A stretch of 12,616 nt of DNA from assembly GCA_018901375.1 (NCBI GenBank), contig JAHIEP010000080.1, positions 1 through 12,616 of the forward strand, given 5' to 3'. A program made the position numbers and the translations under genes. Positions 5,302 to 12,536 of the stretch are shown here, in pieces. The stretch is from Nanobdellota archaeon. Its GTDB lineage: Archaea; Nanobdellota; Nanobdellia; Pacearchaeales; GW2011-AR1. Positions within the stretch are counted from its first letter, which is position 1. Every line of letters starts with the position of its first letter. The notes below the pieces were generated by a model, which was not told the origin of the DNA, made no database searches, and saw only the letters and a program-made list of their open reading frames with translations.

Positions 5302-5397
5302 TCATATCACTCCAAAACCTCTAAGCCCCAACGCAATTACAATCAACAGCCCCACTGCCCAAATTATAATCTCCTGATTCTTCTTCCACCATCCCAT
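5302..5397 (-). CDS. Tiny membrane protein, 31 aa (41 aa if a frame shift occurs)
   Basis: From ATG 5397 the frame encodes a Trp/Lys-rich start (MGWWKKNQE), one hydrophobic helix (about residues 10-24), and an end LRGFGVI. No good Shine-Dalgarno sequence precedes this ATG. A much better start, with AAGGAG and a TAATG overlap with the upstream gene, is at 5423 in another frame. That frame enters a run of seven A on the minus strand (plus-strand 5397-5403) in the register GTA-AAA-AAA. A minus-one slip there would fuse MIKKKMVKK to MGWWKKNQE and give a 41-aa protein with a Lys-rich cytosolic start. The alternatives are a sequencing error in the homopolymer or re-initiation at the second ATG. No family is recognised. 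Confidence 0.55.
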   Translation of the reverse strand: MGWWKKNQEIIIWAVGLLIVIALGLRGFGVI

Positions 5398-5422
5398 TTT
5401 TTTACCATCTTTTTCTTAATCA

Positions 5423-5599
5423 TTATCTCCTTAAATAAGTTGTTATAATATTTATCGTCATAGTTGAAATCAAACCAACCAAAGACAAAAGTTGCTGATG
5501 AACATTAAAACACTCTGTCTTTACAACACTTATAAAAATAAATAGGAATATTAGATAATTCAAAAAATCACCAAAGAAAGACAAATATTTTTCATTCAT
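5423..5599 (-). CDS. Small two-pass membrane protein, 58 aa
   Basis: The ORF opens at ATG 5599, which overlaps the stop of the upstream 34-aa gene as ATGA. It closes at TAA 5425-5423, which shares one base with the next ATG (TAATG). The product has hydrophobic stretches at about 13-27 and 37-54, separated by a polar loop with a Cys and VHQQ (VKTECFNVHQQ, 26-36). It ends TTYLRR, so the basic end is probably cytosolic. The codons for the final LRR also supply the AAGGAG Shine-Dalgarno sequence for the following ORF. Precise overlap at both ends argues strongly for real, coupled translation. The family is not recognised, and the gene is short enough to be missed by ordinary gene callers. Confidence 0.7.
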   Translation of the reverse strand: MNEKYLSFFGDFLNYLIFLFIFISVVKTECFNVHQQLLSLVGLISTMTINIITTYLRR

Positions 5600-5700
5600 A
5601 CTAACGAATCAATAATACCATATATCAAAACGCCAGCCGCAATCAAACCAATAACCCAACCAAGACCTATCAATATATTCTCTTTCTGTCTCCTATTCAT
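5596..5700 (-). CDS. Tiny single-pass membrane protein, 34 aa
   Basis: ATG 5700 is preceded by a strong Shine-Dalgarno sequence (AAGGAGGATGAA before the ATG). The product begins with a basic patch (MNRRQKEN), continues with a Gly-rich hydrophobic helix (about 9-29, with LGWVIGLIAAGV), and ends in DSLV. The stop overlaps the next start as ATGA. It is the first of three small membrane-protein genes after the GTPase, on the same strand and probably in the same transcript. It resembles the 31-aa product in build (basic or aromatic head, one helix, Gly and Trp at the membrane edge), so the two may be old duplicates. No function can be assigned. Small hydrophobic proteins next to toxin-antitoxin genes could be toxins, membrane regulators or enzyme subunits. 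Confidence 0.68.
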   Translation of the reverse strand: MNRRQKENILIGLGWVIGLIAAGVLIYGIIDSLV

Positions 5701-5740
5701 TTCATCCTCCTTTTTATTTTTTTCACCATCTTATTCGCTC

Positions 5741-5767
5741 ACCATCACACCATCACACCATTACACC
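5741..5767. repeat. 8-bp tandem repeat (3.4 copies)
   Basis: ACCATCAC repeats at 5741-5748 and 5749-5756, with a third unit ACCATTAC (one change) at 5757-5764 and a partial ACC after it. It lies between the hairpin at the end of the GTPase gene and the Shine-Dalgarno sequence of the first small membrane gene. It is probably a slippage product; on the transcript it reads as repeated GUGAUGGU. Confidence 0.75.
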
Positions 5768-5790
5768 GACGAAAAGCAAAACTTTTCGTC
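5768..5790 (-). terminator. Hairpin over the GTPase stop codon
   Basis: GACGAAAAG and CTTTTCGTC form a perfect 9-bp stem with a 5-base loop, starting inside the GTPase stop codon (TGA 5791-5789). There is no oligo-T run after it, so it is not a clear terminator. It could mark the mRNA 3' end, slow the polymerase, or protect the GTPase message from decay in a transcript shared with the small genes downstream. Confidence 0.45.
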
Positions 5791-6427
5791 ATACCTTCTT
5801 CACGAGCTTGAAAAGTTCCTCATAAAACTCATCCATATTCTCGCCCTCTTTTGCCGAAATCCCAACAACATTATACTCCGGGAACGCCCCTTGTACTTTC
5901 TTAATATCAGACTTTTTTAAATCTATCTTATTAGCCACGACCAAAACCGGAATATCCCTCGCAACCAAGTTCCCAATAATCGTAATATTAACCTGAGAAT
6001 ACGGATTCAGCGTCGAGTCAATCAAAATAATAACAGCATCCATGTCATCCAACCACTTAATAGACTCAATAATCCCATGCGTCGCCTCCTTCGCCCTCTC
6101 CTGCGCCTCCTTCTTTTTCAAACCAAACTTCATAAAATCCTCAAAATCAATCTTCGTCGCAATCCCCGGCGTATCAATCAACTTAAACTCAATCTTCTTC
6201 CCGTCCCGTTCCAACATAACCTTCTCCTTAAACTGAACCTCCCTCGTCTCGTGCGGCACCTTACTAACCGAACCCAAATCCTCCCCAAGCCAATCCTGAC
6301 AAATCCTATTAGCCAAACTAGTCTTCCCAGCATTCGGAGAACCATAGAACCCCAATTTTATTTCACCCCTTTTCTTAAAGATACCCGAAAAAATCCGCCG
6401 AGCAAAATTCCTAATAATCTTTATCAT
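5789..6427 (-). CDS. Era-like GTPase
   Basis: This 212-aa GTP-binding protein has all five G motifs: G1 GSPNAGKTS (29-37), G2 at T61, G3 DTPG (85-88), G4 NKID (166-169) and G5 SAK (191-193). It lacks the KH RNA-binding domain of bacterial Era. A basic amphipathic N-terminus (MIKIIRNFARRIFSGIFKKR) could bind membrane or RNA. It matches the archaeal Era-like GTPases that are commonly encoded beside DUF2073. The cellular role in archaea is unproven, and ribosome or RNA-related work is only inferred from the TRAFAC/Era relatives. The ATG at 6427 is supported by a TATA box 26 bases upstream. GGTGGAG four bases before it could also serve as a Shine-Dalgarno sequence. It is the first gene of the minus-strand chain ending at DUF2073. 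Confidence 0.92.
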   Translation of the reverse strand: MIKIIRNFARRIFSGIFKKRGEIKLGFYGSPNAGKTSLANRICQDWLGEDLGSVSKVPHETREVQFKEKVMLERDGKKIEFKLIDTPGIATKIDFEDFMKFGLKKKEAQERAKEATHGIIESIKWLDDMDAVIILIDSTLNPYSQVNITIIGNLVARDIPVLVVANKIDLKKSDIKKVQGAFPEYNVVGISAKEGENMDEFYEELFKLVKKV

Positions 6428-6447
6428 TAAACTCCACCGAAAAATAG

Positions 6448-6457
6448 ATTTATTAAT
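6448..6457 (-). promoter_or_regulatory. TATA-like box for the GTPase gene chain
   Basis: The minus strand reads ATTAATAAAT, centred 26 bases before the GTPase ATG and preceded by a purine-rich GAGAAAC that could act as BRE. This is the only clear promoter seen ahead of the chain of genes running to DUF2073. Confidence 0.55.
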
Positions 6458-6517
6458 GTTTCTCTAAATCTGTCGTCGAATCTAAGTAACACCCAAGCAA
6501 ACTCTAACAGCTAACAT

Positions 6518-9136
6518 CTAATACCTAACATCTCGCGAAGCCACGCTTCGCGCCGCTTTTCTATTCCTAAAAAAAGCCGAAATCCTCCCAAACGGAATAA
6601 GCTCAGGCAACCCAACATTTTCCCCTTGAGACTTCTTAACAACATAATTAACTCTCTCACTAGACCACCCACTCTTCCTCAAAGCAACCTTAATCCTCAA
6701 ATCCTCAAATCCTTTAGCCCGAGCATTAGCAACATACATCAAAAGATTATACAACTGCTTCCTGTCCCCAAACAAATGCCCCTCGTAATTATATTTATAC
6801 CATGCCTGCAAAAGAGAATAAAGAATCAAGACAAACAACAAAGCCAACCCCGTATACAAAATCGTCTTTCCTAATGGCTTACAATCACTCCTACACCCAT
6901 CCGAATCCTCCCCATCCTCGCAAATCAAATTATGATTACAACTAAAATCTATATTAGACTCAAGAAGAATAGAACTCAACTTCGGAGAAACAAAAAATGA
7001 AGCCGGCTCAACTCCTTCATAATAAAACTCAAAAGACTTACTTCCCCTCGCTGACAACACAATAACCGTAGAACCACCAACCTTCTTAGCCCCAACATCA
7101 CGATTAAAATGCAACTCATCAAGAGAACGACCAATCACAAAATAACTTTCCTCATCACCCCTAGAACTAACATTAAAACTATACACCGTAAGAACCCCAT
7201 CCTTCTTTCCATTAGAAAACAAAACGCTAAAATCCTTTCTCAAAAAACTAACATCAACATTAGTAACCTGCCAATTCAAAATAGATGAAACATAATCAGG
7301 ATTACTAGAATCATTAACAGAACCCCCGACGACAGAAACAACCTCCACGTCAATATCATTCAATTCCGTCATCAAATAAGGAGCCCACTCCCGATTAACC
7401 CCAATCCCAGCCGGAACATTCAAAGCATAAATATCCTCAGCAATTTCAAGCGGCTTCCTTGAACTCCCAGAATTATTATTCGCCTTGTCCAGCCTATCTA
7501 ACTCACTCTCAAAATAACTCATATTAATAATGTTTGATAAAGGAGTTCTATACCACAAAGGAAACCCAGACAAAACAGACGAAACCTTATTCAAAGAATT
7601 TCTCTTATTAAACAACCCCTGAACAATCGCATCTTCCGGACTAATCACTTCAATACTAAAAGTTTTAGTCGAACTCAAATTTTTCCCAGCACTAACTTTA
7701 ACACTCAAACTATAATTTTTCAAATCCAAATAAGAATGAACAACATTAGGCTCACTCGTTTTGCTACTTTTACCGTCGCCAAAATTCCATTCATAACTCA
7801 AAGGCATACTCCAATTAAAATCCACATCAACATAAAAATTAACAGGAACAACGGCCGGAGCTTTAGTCGGAGAAACAAAAAGAACAATGGGAATAGCCAA
7901 GAGCTCCACTTCCTTCTTAAACAACCTAACACCGTCGAGAGAAACAATATAACCCATTGCCTTAGAAACGCCGAACCCCAACATCTCCAAATCTAAAACC
8001 CCACTATAATCAATCAACACCGGACTCCCTTCCAAATCGTAAACCTCATTAGTTTTCTTCAACTGATCATCTTCCGTATACCACAACTCAACATCATAAA
8101 TCCTCGCATCCTGCAAAACCCCAGAAAACGTCAAAGGCAAAACGCAACCACCCGAACAATCTCCTTCATACCTATCCTCAATAACCTTATTAGCAGACAA
8201 AACCATTCCCTCAAAATCAAAATCAACATCTCCCAACAAACCAGCGTCGGCATATTTCATCCCTTGAGCAAAAATCGCATAATCTTTCGTACTTCCCTCC
8301 GGTCCAGAAACATAAGCAAACCCACAATTCTCTCCAGAACTTTCCTGAAAAATTCTATAACCAGTCGACTTACTTGCCCCAACACAAACCTGATAATCTC
8401 CACCACTAAAAATTTCTCCATATCCAGCGTCGGCAAAACAGCCATCTTTCAAACTCGAATTATAATTACAAGACCACCCTCCCCCGATTCCACTTTCCGG
8501 ATAAATCGTCATAGTCAAATTAACATTCCCACTTCCACCAACCTTAGCCCCTACAAACAATCTTTTACTATTAGAAACCCCAATCATCTCACAATACAAC
8601 CCCTTCCCTACAAACGAATCCGCAACCCCAGAAGAAGAATTATAACATCCATAATTTTTATCCAAAAAAGAAGTCTCAGAAAACTCATCAAACATCCAAT
8701 CCTCTCTACCAAAAAAATCCACAACCAACGGAACCTTCGAACCCTCACCAAAATCACTTTCAATCTTAAAACTCAAACTATTCAAAACAACATCACTACC
8801 ATTCAAAACAAAACCCAATTCCTTTTTTATCGACGGAGAAATACTAAAAACATTTTCCAAAGCCCCTCCAGAAGCTTCATAATTTTTCGAACAATCTTTC
8901 GGAATACAAAAATCAGCAATCCCATTCCTCTCAAAAAATTCCCCAAGCCTAATCTCCCCACCATCATTAGAAGTTATTTTAGAATCATAATCTTCTCCCT
9001 TAATCGTAAAATTAATCTCTCCGGTTAAATTATCAGAAGGCGCATACTCCAAACCAACACTATAATTATGAACTTCCACCGACGCTGAAACAAAACCAAC
9101 AAGCATCAAAACCAAAACAACCAACCACCTTTTCAT
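6518..9136 (-). CDS. Surface protein with PKD domain, one membrane pass and a cytosolic tail
   Basis: From the ATG at 9136 the protein is 872 aa. It has a signal peptide (about 1-18), then a long beta-rich, Asn-glycosylation-sequon-rich outer part with scattered Cys. A PKD domain lies at about 421-497 with the typical YEWNFGDG core (448-455). A further outer region follows, then a Cys cluster (733-752, C-x5-C then C-x3-C around GEDSDGC). A membrane helix is at about 758-778, followed by a basic cytosolic tail of about 94 residues. The tail holds a helical motif (KGFEDLRIKVALRKSGW) seen in other archaeal surface proteins. It probably spans from envelope to cytosol and may bind the other surface proteins. 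The ATG is preferred over an upstream TTG (9154) because a TATA box lies 26 bases before it and the signal peptide then begins MKRW. The C-terminal codons contain a perfect hairpin. Confidence 0.85.
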   Translation of the reverse strand: MKRWLVVLVLMLVGFVSASVEVHNYSVGLEYAPSDNLTGEINFTIKGEDYDSKITSNDGGEIRLGEFFERNGIADFCIPKDCSKNYEASGGALENVFSISPSIKKELGFVLNGSDVVLNSLSFKIESDFGEGSKVPLVVDFFGREDWMFDEFSETSFLDKNYGCYNSSSGVADSFVGKGLYCEMIGVSNSKRLFVGAKVGGSGNVNLTMTIYPESGIGGGWSCNYNSSLKDGCFADAGYGEIFSGGDYQVCVGASKSTGYRIFQESSGENCGFAYVSGPEGSTKDYAIFAQGMKYADAGLLGDVDFDFEGMVLSANKVIEDRYEGDCSGGCVLPLTFSGVLQDARIYDVELWYTEDDQLKKTNEVYDLEGSPVLIDYSGVLDLEMLGFGVSKAMGYIVSLDGVRLFKKEVELLAIPIVLFVSPTKAPAVVPVNFYVDVDFNWSMPLSYEWNFGDGKSSKTSEPNVVHSYLDLKNYSLSVKVSAGKNLSSTKTFSIEVISPEDAIVQGLFNKRNSLNKVSSVLSGFPLWYRTPLSNIINMSYFESELDRLDKANNNSGSSRKPLEIAEDIYALNVPAGIGVNREWAPYLMTELNDIDVEVVSVVGGSVNDSSNPDYVSSILNWQVTNVDVSFLRKDFSVLFSNGKKDGVLTVYSFNVSSRGDEESYFVIGRSLDELHFNRDVGAKKVGGSTVIVLSARGSKSFEFYYEGVEPASFFVSPKLSSILLESNIDFSCNHNLICEDGEDSDGCRSDCKPLGKTILYTGLALLFVLILYSLLQAWYKYNYEGHLFGDRKQLYNLLMYVANARAKGFEDLRIKVALRKSGWSSERVNYVVKKSQGENVGLPELIPFGRISAFFRNRKAARSVASRDVRY
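6534..6552 (-). repeat. Perfect GC-rich hairpin inside the last codons of the PKD gene
   Basis: CGCGAAGC and GCTTCGCG form a perfect 8-bp stem around CAC. It encodes part of the final ARSVASRD residues of the PKD protein, so the palindrome may have been added to the gene end and moved the stop codon. It shares the CGAAG core with the hairpin at 3354 and with the GAAGCGAAGCG word near 1579. Confidence 0.6.
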
Positions 9137-9157
9137 AAAACACAATAGAAACAAACC

Positions 9158-9166
9158 TTTATTAAA
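9158..9166 (-). promoter_or_regulatory. TATA-like box for the PKD protein gene
   Basis: The minus strand reads TTAATAAAG, centred 26 bases before the ATG at 9136, in the 30-base gap after the stop of the 92-aa gene. This spacing points to a leaderless start for the PKD gene, with or without read-through from the upstream operon. Confidence 0.5.
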
Positions 9167-9445
9167 TTATCTCAAACTACCTTTTCTCTTCGAACCCTTC
9201 TTCTTGCCTCTCTTCTTACCCTTCCTCTTCCCTAATCCACCCACCTTCTTATACACCACATAAACCAAAACCAAAACAACCAAAGCCCCAACAGCCCATT
9301 CCCAATAATCATAATGAGAAACCTCCGGAACAACATAATCCGATATTTCCTCAACGTTATCCTTAACCATAAAATCAGTACTAATACTAGAAGCCACCAC
9401 AAAAGACATCATCAGAATAAAACTAAGAAAAAGAAATCCCTTCAT
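9167..9445 (-). CDS. Small single-pass protein with signal peptide and very basic tail
   Basis: The 92-aa protein has a signal peptide (1-19), a short acidic outer part (20-46), a membrane helix (about 50-65), and a tail with 15 Lys/Arg between residues 66 and 92 (GKRKGKKRGKKKG in the middle). By the positive-inside rule the tail is cytosolic. It could bind lipid head groups, nucleic acid or the tail of another surface protein. No family is recognised. Its ATG overlaps the stop of the 328-aa gene (ATGA), and a GGGAGGAGG Shine-Dalgarno sequence lies in the last codons of that gene. It is thus translated with the surface operon and is probably an assembly or anchoring factor for it. Confidence 0.8.
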   Translation of the reverse strand: MKGFLFLSFILMMSFVVASSISTDFMVKDNVEEISDYVVPEVSHYDYWEWAVGALVVLVLVYVVYKKVGGLGKRKGKKRGKKKGSKRKGSLR

Positions 9446-10428
9446 TCCAAACCCTCCTCCCTAAAATAATAATACATCCCAATAATAAACAAAGAAGCGA
9501 ACAAAGCGAACAAACTAAATCCAGGCAACTTCAAAACAGCCTCGCCACAAAACCTTTCCTTAGCACCCTCTAAAACATCATTACAATCTCGTGGAATATC
9601 GGGATTTCCATCTCCATCAATATCGACGGCACCATCAAACCCCTCGACAATAGAACTAGTAGTAGACCACTCAATATGCTGTTTACCATCAACACACGGA
9701 TCGGCAAGAAAAGACGTTGAAAACTCAAATATATCTCTAACCATTTCACCTGTAACCGGATCAGTATCAATCCAAAATGAACTTCCAGTAAATGTGTGCG
9801 TGCATTTACTTGTAACAATATTCCAAGTACACAAACAATTTTCAATAGAATAATATTCTCCATTACAATTTACAGTTTTCCCACAAAACTCCGACCCATA
9901 CCCCGACTCTCCCGATCCCCACACATCTGCACAAGCGGCAAGACTCTTATAATCCGAACAACCTAAATTATTTGTATTAGGGATACACATTTCGCCCGCT
10001 CCACTATCAAACCAAATACATCCAAGAGCATTGCAAGCCCCCTTACCTAACTGCTCACCACAAATCCCAGTTCTCTGCTCACATACAAAATTAAGAGTCT
10101 CCTCATCTTCATTACAAGCAAAATTATCATTAGGACCAGAAGGACAACAAAACTGAAGATTACTATTCGCAACATACTCATCATTATTCATAGAACATCC
10201 ATCTTCCCCTTTCATAATATCTAAAATATCATTATCATCTCCACGACAATAATACGCATACCCATCACCACTAGCACACTCCCCAACCTCCATACCAATA
10301 GTTTTATCACCGAGCACAAAAGAACACCCACCAATATTAACAGTAGCCGAAGAAGTAGACGCCCAAACACCACCCATCCCAATTAAAAACAATCCCAAAA
10401 AAACCAATATAGTCAATTCTCTTTTCAT
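9442..10428 (-). CDS. Secreted Cys-rich protein with LPGF-type C-terminal anchor
   Basis: The 328-aa protein has a signal peptide (1-23), a Cys-rich ectodomain (22 Cys in total, including a CC pair at 94-95), and one Asp-rich Ca-binding-like loop ([14 protein letters not shown], 269-282). It ends with LPGF at 301-304 directly before a membrane helix (305-321) and a short FREEGLE end. The PGF-helix-Arg order resembles PGF-CTERM signals cut by archaeosortases, although the basic end is weak (one Arg followed by two Glu). The even number of Cys suggests disulphides outside the cell. It starts with an ATGA overlap to the 703-aa gene, with Shine-Dalgarno AGAGGTT inside that gene's final codons. 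It may hold the unanchored 703-aa protein at the surface. No enzyme motif is seen. Confidence 0.82.
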   Translation of the reverse strand: MKRELTILVFLGLFLIGMGGVWASTSSATVNIGGCSFVLGDKTIGMEVGECASGDGYAYYCRGDDNDILDIMKGEDGCSMNNDEYVANSNLQFCCPSGPNDNFACNEDEETLNFVCEQRTGICGEQLGKGACNALGCIWFDSGAGEMCIPNTNNLGCSDYKSLAACADVWGSGESGYGSEFCGKTVNCNGEYYSIENCLCTWNIVTSKCTHTFTGSSFWIDTDPVTGEMVRDIFEFSTSFLADPCVDGKQHIEWSTTSSIVEGFDGAVDIDGDGNPDIPRDCNDVLEGAKERFCGEAVLKLPGFSLFALFASLFIIGMYYYFREEGLE

Positions 10429-12536
10429 ATTAATTCAACCTCTAGACTAGCCGAGTTATGTCCAGCAGTAGGAAAATTAATAGTGAAATCGTACGGCGTA
10501 GAATCTGTAACATCTACATAAGTCTTAGTTATCTCATCTGGCCAAAAATACCACGTCCAACTCAATCTACCAGAATTCGCATCACCAGGCCGAATCACTA
10601 AGGGAGTCCCCCCAGAAGTATCAATCGCAACAACCCCCGAAGCATCAAAATGAACCTCGTGTCCAGGAATATCAGTCGAATCCTTTGGCTCATCAATACA
10701 AGCCGCAGCATATTTACGACCCACATAATTACCAGCCTCATCTTTATCTAAAATCATAACATTAGAAAAAGCCCTAGAAACCTCTCCCCTATCATTATCA
10801 GCCTCGACAATAATACTAACCTCACCAAAAGAATCAAAAACATACTCAAAAACAATTCCACCATTACTAAAACTCTCTACCTCCACACCGTCAATAATAA
10901 TCCTCCCATTAACTATATCATCTGAATCATTAGCACTAACATTTATATTAACACCTTGACCCTCGTCAAAATAAGAACCACAAGCAGGAGACAAAAGCTC
11001 AACACTCATTTTAGAATTACTCCCAGAAACAATCGACAACGAATTACTCCACTCCCCACCCACCTTAAACTTAAAATCATCAAAATCATTATTATTAATA
11101 GGAACACCCAAAACAAAATCTCTAGTCAACTCATTAAGCACATTCCTATTAGGCACAACCCACTCACCAACAAGAACCCCATCAACCAAAACACCCTCGA
11201 CATTTTCTTCAACGATATCATTTTCAATAGTATCCATATCCCAAACATTAAAAGCCCCACTCACAACCCCCCTAGCATTCATCGAAACAGTACTACCAAA
11301 ACTCGAACTAGTTATCCTCTTCCCATTCAAATCAGTCCAATAAAACAAACTACCATCATTATCCAAATAATCAGGAATCCCATCACCGTCGGTATCTATT
11401 GCATCATCAGGATTTCCGTCACCATTAGGGTCCGCACCCTCATCAATCGTAAGAATCCCATCACCGTCATCGTCAGGATCTAAATAATTAGGAATCCCAT
11501 CACCGTCGGTATCATCATTAGTAATATCCCCGTCCCCATCTACATCTTCATAAATATCGTAAATCCCATCCCCATCAGAATCCACACCCCCACCAACACT
11601 CCCACAACAAACCTGTATAGGATAATTAACAATATCAGCGACGGTAGAAAGATGAGCATTAGAATTACCACTCAAAGCAACAACAAATTTCGCATCAACA
11701 TCTGAACAACTTGCAGAATTAAGATTAACATAAAAACAATTCAAGTCACCATAACAAACTGGAACAGGATAACCAGAAGTCCTACTAGCATGAGCATTAG
11801 TCTCACTAGATAAAAATAATATTGTATTACCAGTACACTCACGAGCATCCCCACCATAAACCCCACCAAAAATATCACTATAATAAATATTAGTAGCATA
11901 ATCAGTATCATTCCACAAAGCCCCATGAGCATTAGTCGGAGCAGACAATTTCATAATCGTATCATTACTAGAATGGGAAACAACTGCCGGAACCGAACCC
12001 CCCTTGCCAAATACTCGAAGTTCATTAAGTCTGGCTATTGCAGTTATAGTTCTGGGTCCATACGTCTTCCATGATGAATATGCATACATATAAATTTTAA
12101 TCTGGTCTACATTTTCCCAACCATTTTCTGGTGCAAGAATAGAATTTGTATTTTGAGCATCAGTTACAATCTCTGTCCAACCAGTAGGTTGATGTATAGA
12201 AATATCTAATTGCTTTCTCCCGATAGTATCATATGTATTCTGAAAAGTATCAAAGTATGGAACATAATCTATTTGATTTATCGTAGAAGGATTGTCTAAA
12301 TCAATCTGCACTGTAAAATCAGCAGAACAGCTACAATATTGGCATAAATTAGTCATACATCCACTTCCATAATAAGTAATAACTGCCTCATCATTAATCT
12401 GACTTAAAACCCCTTGTTCACTTCCTGTAATTGAAAGAAGAGTAACTGCCCTATCCTTAGCCAAATTAACATCCGCCGCACTCACAACACCGACCATAAA
12501 AATCAAAAAAACCAACACCATCAATCCCTTTTTCAT
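10425..12536 (-). CDS. Large secreted protein: discoidin-like, NAH repeats, TSP3 repeats, Ig/PKD-like ends
   Basis: The 703-aa protein has a signal peptide (1-20). A discoidin (F5/8 type C)-like domain spans 24-177 with an inserted Cys cluster (C60, C65, C68, C70). Three repeats each carry LS-x-x-x-NAH (NAH at 202, 247 and 293), and repeats two and three go on to a VCYG or VCCG end. Thrombospondin-3-type Ca-binding repeats follow (318-393, [18 protein letters not shown]), then an Ig-like domain (510-596) and a PKD-like C-terminal domain (626-703). There is no membrane helix or sorting tail, so it must be held by partners or released. Discoidin domains often bind sugars. The DNA coding for the discoidin domain has a different base make-up from the rest. 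It is the first complete gene of the surface operon. Confidence 0.85.
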   Translation of the reverse strand: MKKGLMVLVFLIFMVGVVSAADVNLAKDRAVTLLSITGSEQGVLSQINDEAVITYYGSGCMTNLCQYCSCSADFTVQIDLDNPSTINQIDYVPYFDTFQNTYDTIGRKQLDISIHQPTGWTEIVTDAQNTNSILAPENGWENVDQIKIYMYAYSSWKTYGPRTITAIARLNELRVFGKGGSVPAVVSHSSNDTIMKLSAPTNAHGALWNDTDYATNIYYSDIFGGVYGGDARECTGNTILFLSSETNAHASRTSGYPVPVCYGDLNCFYVNLNSASCSDVDAKFVVALSGNSNAHLSTVADIVNYPIQVCCGSVGGGVDSDGDGIYDIYEDVDGDGDITNDDTDGDGIPNYLDPDDDGDGILTIDEGADPNGDGNPDDAIDTDGDGIPDYLDNDGSLFYWTDLNGKRITSSSFGSTVSMNARGVVSGAFNVWDMDTIENDIVEENVEGVLVDGVLVGEWVVPNRNVLNELTRDFVLGVPINNNDFDDFKFKVGGEWSNSLSIVSGSNSKMSVELLSPACGSYFDEGQGVNINVSANDSDDIVNGRIIIDGVEVESFSNGGIVFEYVFDSFGEVSIIVEADNDRGEVSRAFSNVMILDKDEAGNYVGRKYAAACIDEPKDSTDIPGHEVHFDASGVVAIDTSGGTPLVIRPGDANSGRLSWTWYFWPDEITKTYVDVTDSTPYDFTINFPTAGHNSASLEVELI

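Noticed and set aside
5255-5305. 16-codon ORF (-) starting with an ATGA overlap at the end of the 31-aa membrane gene, after a GGAG word
   Set aside because: Although the overlap and ribosome site look good, the product (MKFSALVEIKREIDNG) is too short to judge and has no recognisable feature.
5741-5790. Riboswitch or structured regulator between the GTPase and the small membrane genes
   Set aside because: Only a simple hairpin and an 8-bp tandem repeat are seen; there is no conserved ligand-binding core.
8264-9028. 254-codon plus-strand open frame opposite the PKD protein
   Set aside because: The product is Ile/Thr/Arg-rich low complexity caused by the A/C-rich strand; the minus-strand protein has a clear signal peptide, PKD core and membrane helix.
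10956-11483. 175-codon plus-strand open frame opposite the 703-aa protein
   Set aside because: It is a shadow of the TSP3 and Ig-like coding region; the minus-strand frame has recognisable Ca-binding repeats.
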